From Rhodovulum euryhalinum (GTDB taxonomy: Bacteria; Pseudomonadota; Alphaproteobacteria; Rhodobacterales; Rhodobacteraceae): a stretch of 64,000 nucleotides of DNA. Both the position numbers and the translations under genes were made by a program. How positions within the stretch are numbered: position 1 is the stretch's first letter; the number at the start of each line of letters is the position of its first letter. The notes beneath the pieces were generated by a model. That model was not told the DNA's origin. It did no database searches and saw only the letters and a program-made list of their open reading frames with translations. Shown here one piece after another: positions 58,844 to 64,000 of this stretch. The stretch is from positions 180,987-244,986 of the forward strand of contig NZ_SLWW01000006.1 in assembly GCF_004342445.1 (NCBI RefSeq), read 5' to 3'.

Positions 58844-59219
58844 CCATCTCTCCCCCCAGCAACGCGCGGATCTGGGCCGTCAGATCCGCGGTCGCGAAGG
58901 GTTTCGTCAGGAACGCATCCGCCCCGAGTGCCAGTCCCTTGCGCCGCTCGACCTCTCCACCGCGCGCGGTCATCATCAGGACCTTAACACCTTTCAGGCC
59001 CTCGGTGCGCCGGATGATCTGGCATATTTCATAGCCCGAACGCTCTGGCAGCATCACGTCCAGGACCACCAGATCGGGCGGTGCCGTCTCCAGCGCCAGA
59101 AGCGCGGATTTGCCGTCCGCCACCCGCCTCGTGTCATAGCCCTCGCGCGAGATCAGATATTCCAGCGCGATGGCGATTCCGTCCTCGTCCTCGGCCAGCA
59201 GAACGGATTTCCGAGCCAT
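58836..59219 (-). CDS. receiver-only response regulator
   Basis: A 127-residue CheY-like protein with no output domain. Acidic residues sit near 10-13 (AEDED), the phosphoacceptor is Asp54 (LVVLDVMLP), and Thr84 and Lys106 complete the switch. It overlaps the exonuclease-sensor gene, so both are made together, and lies 9 bases after the 170-residue membrane protein gene. It could be phosphorylated by a kinase encoded elsewhere because the adjacent sensor lacks the His. Confidence 0.9.
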   Translation of the reverse strand: MARKSVLLAEDEDGIAIALEYLISREGYDTRRVADGKSALLALETAPPDLVVLDVMLPERSGYEICQIIRRTEGLKGVKVLMMTARGGEVERRKGLALGADAFLTKPFATADLTAQIRALLGGEMDA

Positions 59220-59228
59220 GCCGGTCTC

Positions 59229-59741
59229 CTACTCGGGGGCGCCGCAGACGGCGCGGATCAGCGGATCGCCGGGGGACAGCGCCTGCCACCCGGCCGCCGC
59301 CGGGTCGGTCAGGGCGGTGTCGGTCACGTCGGCACGGGCCTGCGCCTTGCAGTCGACCAGGACCGGGACGGACCGGGCGGGTTGCCATCTCGCGAAGAGA
59401 TAGAGCGTGACAAGCCGCAGATCAGGCGCGTCCTCGCGGCGGGCGGTCCCGGCGATATCGGCGGCCATCAGGCGCGTCGTCTGGGGTACAATATAGGTCC
59501 AGGGCTTCCACGGGCGGCTTTCCGTCACGCGGCTGATCTCGACCATGTCCTCGGGCAGAACGGCCACCGTGCGCCCGGCCCAGCTGTATTCCGACCAGAT
59601 GGCAAAGGTGATCATGGCAAGCCCGGCCGCCGCCGGCATCGACCAGCGCGGCAGGCGCCGGCCGCTCAGCCGATAGAGCGCCAGCATCACGCCCACGGCG
59701 CCGACGCCCGCCGCGATACTGGCCAGAAGTTCCAGAAACAT
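59229..59741 (-). CDS. uncharacterised membrane protein in the acetate-linked signalling cluster
   Basis: A 170-residue protein of unknown function. Two helices (about 3-22 and 35-50) precede a soluble part of ~110 residues with two Cys (VDCKAQARAD; IRAVCGAPE). The soluble part contains ESRPWKPWTYIVPQTTRLMAADIAG. It lies four bases after the cNMP/CBS protein gene and nine before the receiver gene, so it belongs to the same transcript. I recognise no domain. Confidence 0.7.
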   Translation of the reverse strand: MFLELLASIAAGVGAVGVMLALYRLSGRRLPRWSMPAAAGLAMITFAIWSEYSWAGRTVAVLPEDMVEISRVTESRPWKPWTYIVPQTTRLMAADIAGTARREDAPDLRLVTLYLFARWQPARSVPVLVDCKAQARADVTDTALTDPAAAGWQALSPGDPLIRAVCGAPE

Positions 59742-59745
59742 TCGC

Positions 59746-61584
59746 CTACCCCATCACCCCGCGGCCCTGCCCGACGGCCGATTGCATGGTCTTGATGACC
59801 ATGAAGGCGTCGCGCAGGTGGTTTCGTTCCAGTTCCGACAACTGCCCCGGGGCCATGAAGTTGTCGGGCGTCTGCGTCGCCCGGATCTGATCGGCCTGGT
59901 GGGCGAGGCGGGTCTCGCAGATCAGGTCGTAGGCGTCGATCAGGTCGTGCGCGCCCGCCTGCGAGATCACGCCCGCTTCGCGCGCCGCCTCGATCCGCTC
60001 GCGCGTGTTCACCGCCTGCAATTCGCCCTTCAGCGCATACACCCGGCCCAGATCGACCACCGGCACCACGCCCGAATGTTTGAGATCGAACATGTCCTTG
60101 TGCTCGCCCGAGCGGATCAGCGCAAAGCCGCGGAACAGCCCCAGCGGCGGGGTGTGTTTCAGCGAGTTCGAGATCATGTGCGCCACGAAGATCGAGTTCT
60201 TGCGCGCCATCGCCAGCGTCTCGGCCTGCAACTCTGCGAATAGCGCCGTCTCGCCGCCGATCGGGCGCAGGTCGAACATGACCGAGGCCAGCATCTGCGC
60301 CTCGTTGTCGGGCTGGGCGATCCAGCGGGTGAAATATTCGCGCCAGATCCGCCTTGGCTGGCGCCAGCGCGGGTTGGTGGCCATCATGTCGCCGGGACAG
60401 TAGACGAAGCCGCAGGTGTTCAGCCCGTCCGAGACAAAGCGGGCGAGGTCCGCGAAATAGGCATCGTGCTCGGGGGTACAGTCATCGTCAAGGATCAGGC
60501 AGTTGTCCTGGTCGCTGACGCCGGTCTGTTCGCGCCGGCCCTGGCTGCCGCAGGCCAGCCACAGATAGGGCACGGGCGGCGGCCCGAGGCGGTCCTCGGC
60601 CAGCGCCAGAAGGCGGCGGGTGATCGCGTCGGTGATGTCGGTGATCCGCCGCGAGATCGCGTTCGCCGCAACGCCCGAGCGGACAAGCTGTGCCAGAAGC
60701 GCGGGCACCTCGGCTACCACGCGGACCATTTCCTCGGGCGCGTCGGCATCGAAGATCTCGACAATCATGTGGCTGGCCGTTGCGGCCTGCTGGCGGAAAA
60801 GGTCGGTGCGCCCGATCAGCCCGACGATCCGCCCGCCGTCGGCTACGGGCAGGTGGCTGATATTGTGATCGGCCAGCCGCATCAGCGCGTCGAGCCCCAG
60901 CGCGTCGGGCGCGATGGTGATCGGGTCCGGCGTCATCACCCGGTCGACCGGCGTCCTGCCGTCCAGGCCCTCGGCCAGCACCTTGCCGGACAGGTCGCGC
61001 ACGGTGACGATACCCGCCGGCGCCTCGCCCGCCATCACGATCACCGACGAGATACCCTTGTCGCGCATGATCCGCGCCACATCGGTGACACTCGACCCGA
61101 CCGGACAGGTGACCGGCGTCTTCGTCATCAGGTCGGCCACCTTCAGCGCGGTAAGCCCCGCTGCCTCGTCCCCGGCGGCGGTGACCCGGCCGGGCACGGC
61201 GCGCTGGAACCAGGCGGCAAAGGTTGGCACATCATCCATGAGATCGTGGAACTCGGCCTTCGGGATCAGGACCAGCGTCACGTCGGATGTGGCCCTGGCC
61301 GTCAGCGTCGCCCGGCCGAGGCGCAACAGACCCCGCTCGCCGATCACGTCGCCCGGCCCGCGATGGGCGATCAGTTCCGAGCCCGCCGTCTCGATATCCG
61401 CTGTGCCCATCTCGATCACGAAAAGCCCGTCAAGCCGTTCGCCCTCGTGGCAGATCGTCTGTCCGGCACCGACCACCATCCGCCTGACGCTGCCCGCGAG
61501 GGCGGCCAGCGCGTCCTCGGGGATCAAGTCGAAGGGTGGGAATTGCCTGAGGCTGTCGAGGATATCGGCCTCTGGATCGGACAT
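59746..61584 (-). CDS. cNMP-binding/CBS/DUF294 nucleotidyltransferase-like protein
   Basis: A 612-residue multidomain protein. A cyclic-nucleotide-binding domain spans about 15-135 (GERLDGLFVIEMGTADIE, GPGDVIGERGLL). Two CBS motifs lie at about 145-270 (DLMTKTPVTCPVGSSV; VMTPDPITIAPDAL). A GlnD-like nucleotidyltransferase region is near 295-420 with GSQGRRE (346-352) and SDQDNCLI (Asp358, Asp360), followed by the DUF294 C-terminal domain. The ATG at 61584 follows AGGAGG. Families like this sit beside acetate symporters and may sense adenine nucleotides. The enzyme activity is not known to me. Confidence 0.85.
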   Translation of the reverse strand: MSDPEADILDSLRQFPPFDLIPEDALAALAGSVRRMVVGAGQTICHEGERLDGLFVIEMGTADIETAGSELIAHRGPGDVIGERGLLRLGRATLTARATSDVTLVLIPKAEFHDLMDDVPTFAAWFQRAVPGRVTAAGDEAAGLTALKVADLMTKTPVTCPVGSSVTDVARIMRDKGISSVIVMAGEAPAGIVTVRDLSGKVLAEGLDGRTPVDRVMTPDPITIAPDALGLDALMRLADHNISHLPVADGGRIVGLIGRTDLFRQQAATASHMIVEIFDADAPEEMVRVVAEVPALLAQLVRSGVAANAISRRITDITDAITRRLLALAEDRLGPPPVPYLWLACGSQGRREQTGVSDQDNCLILDDDCTPEHDAYFADLARFVSDGLNTCGFVYCPGDMMATNPRWRQPRRIWREYFTRWIAQPDNEAQMLASVMFDLRPIGGETALFAELQAETLAMARKNSIFVAHMISNSLKHTPPLGLFRGFALIRSGEHKDMFDLKHSGVVPVVDLGRVYALKGELQAVNTRERIEAAREAGVISQAGAHDLIDAYDLICETRLAHQADQIRATQTPDNFMAPGQLSELERNHLRDAFMVIKTMQSAVGQGRGVMG

Positions 61585-61682
61585 GCGCACCTCCTGCGCG
61601 TTCAGCCGGAACGGTCGGTCAGGAAACCTTGCAAGAACCTAAAAGGAAAGCGCCCGCCGGAGAATGCCGGGGGAGGGGAGAA

Positions 61683-61704
61683 GGGGCGGCAAATGTGCCG
61701 CCCC
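61683..61704 (-). terminator. terminator after the symporter gene
   Basis: A 9-bp stem (GGGGCGGCA / TGCCGCCCC) with a four-base loop lies 8 bases beyond the symporter stop on the minus strand, followed by a weak C/T-rich tail. It could attenuate transcription into the cNMP/CBS gene. Confidence 0.5.
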
Positions 61705-61712
61705 GTCCTGTT

Positions 61713-63530
61713 TCAGTGGCCGGTCGCCGCACCCGCACCGCGCGGGACGCGGATGCTTTCGACCAGTTCCACCACCTCGCGCGGCGGGGCCTTGGTGATG
61801 GCCGAGACGCCGAAGGCAATCGCGAAGTTCAGCATGGCACCCACCGTTCCGATGGACAGCGGCGAAATGCCGAAGAAGTAGTTGTCCGGCGTGTCGGCGA
61901 ACACCGCGGTTCCCGGGACGAAGAACCACCCCTTGTAGAGGAAGATGTAGACCGCGGTGAAGACGAGGCCCACCAGCATCCCCAGGATCGCGCCTTCCTT
62001 GTTCACGCGCTTGGAGAAGATGCCCATCATCAGCGCCGGGAAGATTGTCGCCGCCGCCAGGCCGAAGGCCAGCGCCACAACCTGCGCGGCGAAGCCGGGC
62101 GGGTTGAGGCCGAGCCAGGTGGCCAGCACGATGGCAAAGGTCATCGCGATCCGCGCCGCCATCAGCTCGCCCTTTTCCGAGATGTTCGGATTGATCGAGC
62201 CCTTGATGAGGTCATGCGAGATTGCCGACGAAATCGCCAGCAGCAGGCCCGCCGCGGTGGACAGTGCCGCCGCAAGCGCACCGGCCGCCACCAGCGCGAT
62301 CACCCAACTGGGAAGCGCGGCGATCTCGGGGTTGGCGAGCACCATGATGTCGTTGTCGATCTTGGTGACCTCGTTGCCCTGCCAGCCGCGTTCCGCCGCG
62401 ATGGCGGCCATCGCCGGGTTCTTGTCGTTGTAGTACTGGATCTGGCCGTCGCCGTTCAGATCCTGCATGACCAGCAGGCCGGTCTGTTCCCAGGTCTTCA
62501 CCCAGTTCAGCTTGGGATCGGTCTGGATCGCTTCCAGCGTGACGGCGTCGCCGTCCAGCGCATTGCCGGTCACCGCGTTCGGCCACATCGTCGTGGACAG
62601 GTTCAGACGCGCCATCGAGCCCACGGCCGGAGCCACGGTATAGAGCAGCGCGATGAACACCAGCGCCCAGCCAGCCGACGTCCGGGCATCGGCCACCTTC
62701 GGCACGGTGAAGAAGCGGATGATGACATGCGGCAGGCCCGCGGTGCCGATCATCAGCGACATGGTGAACAGGACCATGTTCAACATGTTCGTGGTGTCGG
62801 CGGTATAGGCGGTGAAGCCCAGTTCCGTCACCACCTGGTCCAGCTTGGCCAGGAACGTCTGGTCGCCGCCACCGGGCGCATAGTCCCCGATCAGGCCGAG
62901 CTGCGGCAGGAAATCACCCGTCAGCGCCAGCGAGATGAAGATCGCCGGGATCGTGTAGGCGATGATCAGCACGACGTATTGTGCCACCTGGGTATAGGTG
63001 ATGCCCTTCATGCCGCCGAACACGGCGTAGGCGAACACGATCGCCGCGCCGATATAGAGGCCCGTGTCGGTGGACACTTCCAGGAACCGGCCGAAGGTCA
63101 CGCCGACGCCGCGCATCTGCCCGATCACGTAGGTCACCGAGATGACGATGAGGCAGATCACCGCCAGCAGGCGCGCGCCGCCCGAGTAGAAGCGGTCGCC
63201 GATGAATTCGGGCACGGTGAACTTGCCGAACTTGCGCAGATAGGGCGCAAGCAGCAGCGCCAGCAGCACGTAGCCGCCGGTCCAGCCCATCAGGAACGCC
63301 GACTGGGTATAGCCGCCCGCCGGGGCCAGCGCGATGATGCCCGCCATCGAGATGAAGGACGCCGCCGACATCCAGTCGGCGCCGGTCGCCATGCCGTTCA
63401 GCACCGGGTGCACGCCCCGGCCCGCGGCATAGAATTCAGAGGTCGAGCCCGCCCGGGCCCAGATCGCGATCCCGACGTAGAGGGCAAAGGTGATGCCCAC
63501 CACGATCAGGTTGAGGGTAAACTGATCCAT
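61713..63530 (-). CDS. sodium:solute symporter, VC_2705/ActP-like, with EF-hand-like loop
   Basis: A 605-residue SSS-family carrier that probably imports acetate or another short monocarboxylate with Na+. About 13-14 helices are visible. The SSS signature region includes FYAAGRGVHPVLNGMATGADWMSAASF and GTAGLPHVIIRFFTV. A hydrophilic insertion at about 310-395 contains Asp357-Leu-Asn-Gly-Asp-Gly-Gln-Ile, a calcium-binding EF-hand-like loop. GGGAGG precedes the ATG. It lies 15 bases after DUF4212, the usual pairing. Confidence 0.9.
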   Translation of the reverse strand: MDQFTLNLIVVGITFALYVGIAIWARAGSTSEFYAAGRGVHPVLNGMATGADWMSAASFISMAGIIALAPAGGYTQSAFLMGWTGGYVLLALLLAPYLRKFGKFTVPEFIGDRFYSGGARLLAVICLIVISVTYVIGQMRGVGVTFGRFLEVSTDTGLYIGAAIVFAYAVFGGMKGITYTQVAQYVVLIIAYTIPAIFISLALTGDFLPQLGLIGDYAPGGGDQTFLAKLDQVVTELGFTAYTADTTNMLNMVLFTMSLMIGTAGLPHVIIRFFTVPKVADARTSAGWALVFIALLYTVAPAVGSMARLNLSTTMWPNAVTGNALDGDAVTLEAIQTDPKLNWVKTWEQTGLLVMQDLNGDGQIQYYNDKNPAMAAIAAERGWQGNEVTKIDNDIMVLANPEIAALPSWVIALVAAGALAAALSTAAGLLLAISSAISHDLIKGSINPNISEKGELMAARIAMTFAIVLATWLGLNPPGFAAQVVALAFGLAAATIFPALMMGIFSKRVNKEGAILGMLVGLVFTAVYIFLYKGWFFVPGTAVFADTPDNYFFGISPLSIGTVGAMLNFAIAFGVSAITKAPPREVVELVESIRVPRGAGAATGH

Positions 63531-63545
63531 TCCGTGATGCCTCCC

Positions 63546-63803
63546 TTACTCTTCCACGCCGTACTTGCGGTCCAGCCGGTTCATGAGCCAGGCATAGACG
63601 AAGATCAGCACGAGGAAGACATAGATCGACCCCTGCTGCGCGAACCAGAAGCCAAGGTCGGCGCCGCCGACCATGATGCCCTTGAGGGCGGGCCTCAACA
63701 CGATGCCGAGGCCGAATGAAACGACCGCCCAGATGACCAGGCTGACGAGGATGATGCGCACGTTCGCGCGCCAGTAGTCGAGAGCGGAGTCCTTGTCGGA
63801 CAT
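63546..63803 (-). CDS. DUF4212 small membrane partner of the symporter
   Basis: An 85-residue protein with two transmembrane helices (IILVSLVIWAVVSFGLGIVL; GSIYVFLVLIFVYAWLM) and the motifs YWRANVRI and GFWFAQQGSIYVF of DUF4212 proteins, which are nearly always encoded just upstream of VC_2705-type symporters. The ATG at 63803 follows CGGGAGG. The protein likely helps assembly or regulation of the symporter. Confidence 0.92.
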   Translation of the reverse strand: MSDKDSALDYWRANVRIILVSLVIWAVVSFGLGIVLRPALKGIMVGGADLGFWFAQQGSIYVFLVLIFVYAWLMNRLDRKYGVEE

Positions 63804-63838
63804 GGTGTTCCTCCCGTTTGCGGTTTGAAGGGTCCGGA

Positions 63839-63858
63839 CGCCCGCGGTCATGCGGGCG
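63839..63858 (-). terminator. hairpin between acs and DUF4212
   Basis: A 7-bp stem (CGCCCGC / GCGGGCG) with a six-base loop lies in the gap between acs and the downstream gene. The tail is weak, so it may only attenuate transcription. Confidence 0.35.
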
Positions 63859-63903
63859 CCCGGGGTAATGAGGCGGGCGGGGTCGGCGCCTGTCTTTGGC
63901 TTC

Positions 63904-64000
63904 CTAGCCCCTGTTCATCCTGTTTTCGATGAGTGTCTCGACGACGGATGGGTCGGCGAGGGTTGAGGTGTCGCCGAGGGCTCCGAAGTCGTTTTCTGCG
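63904..64000 (-). CDS. acs: acetyl-CoA synthetase, C-terminal end (partial)
   Basis: The last 32 codons of a gene that enters from the right edge. The frame reads [15 protein letters not shown] and ends ENRMNRG before TAG, the standard C-terminus of acetate--CoA ligase (with the nearby catalytic Lys-containing region outside the window). Acs activates acetate to acetyl-CoA, which fits the adjacent symporter pair. Confidence 0.9.
   Translation of the reverse strand, partial: AENDFGALGDTSTLADPSVVETLIENRMNRG

Overview
The window is high-GC DNA with densely packed genes, many overlapping by ATGA. It looks like the chromosome of an alphaproteobacterium of the Rhodobacteraceae (Roseobacter/Paracoccus-like) group. 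This rests on the plant-type GshA, an atpHAGDC operon without F0 genes, the uvrC-pgsA-moaD-moaE block, a fused MrpAB antiporter subunit, a PQQ-associated methylotrophy-type cluster and the gene families overall. That placement is inference from gene content. I saw no rRNA, tRNA, CRISPR array, insertion sequence or prophage.

Layout. 1-4.8 kb: tail of a Ca2+/Na+ antiporter, a pteridine-reductase-like SDR, an AT-rich gap with a perfect DnaA box, then uvrC-pgsA-moaD-moaE. 4.8-11.6 kb: a coiled-coil membrane protein with a large OmpA/BON-like envelope protein, ubiA diverging from rsmE, gshA, a glycine-zipper lipoprotein, and an SMR-like protein lacking the usual catalytic Glu. 11.8-15.1 kb (minus strand): pyrB, a PH-like membrane protein, a dihydroorotase homologue lacking metal ligands, plsY. 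15.2-22.1 kb (plus): a family-4-like uracil-DNA glycosylase that has lost most Fe-S cysteines, a phosphoesterase, moaB, and an RND efflux pair. 22.1-26.8 kb: a degenerate M23 protein, clpA, gloB and a divergent methyltransferase. 27-32 kb: the F1 ATP synthase operon. 32.2-37.2 kb (minus): ltaE, a YcgN-type protein, ribF, a MaoC hydratase, a HAD phosphatase and a Mn-dependent pyrophosphatase. 37.4-39.5 kb: groESL under a CIRCE element. 39.6-45.4 kb: xdhABC and a HemS-like protein. 45.6-50.7 kb: a PQQ-associated periplasmic cluster divergent from a two-component system. 50.8-56.8 kb: a group-2-type Mrp Na+/H+ antiporter operon. 56.8-64 kb (minus): acetyl-CoA synthetase (partial), DUF4212 and a VC_2705-type symporter, a cNMP/CBS/DUF294 protein, a small membrane protein, a receiver-only regulator, and a membrane sensor fused to a DnaQ-like exonuclease.

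The most interesting region is the last one. A transport and activation module for acetate-like substrates is linked to a signalling cassette. Its sensor carries a histidine-kinase-like core without the phosphoacceptor histidine and ends in an intact DEDDh 3'-5' exonuclease. A stand-alone receiver and a GlnD-like nucleotidyltransferase homologue with cNMP and CBS domains sit in the same run. How these parts communicate is not something I can assign from known pathways. Several other genes have clearly lost catalytic residues (PyrC-like, UDG, SMR, M23) and are listed separately.
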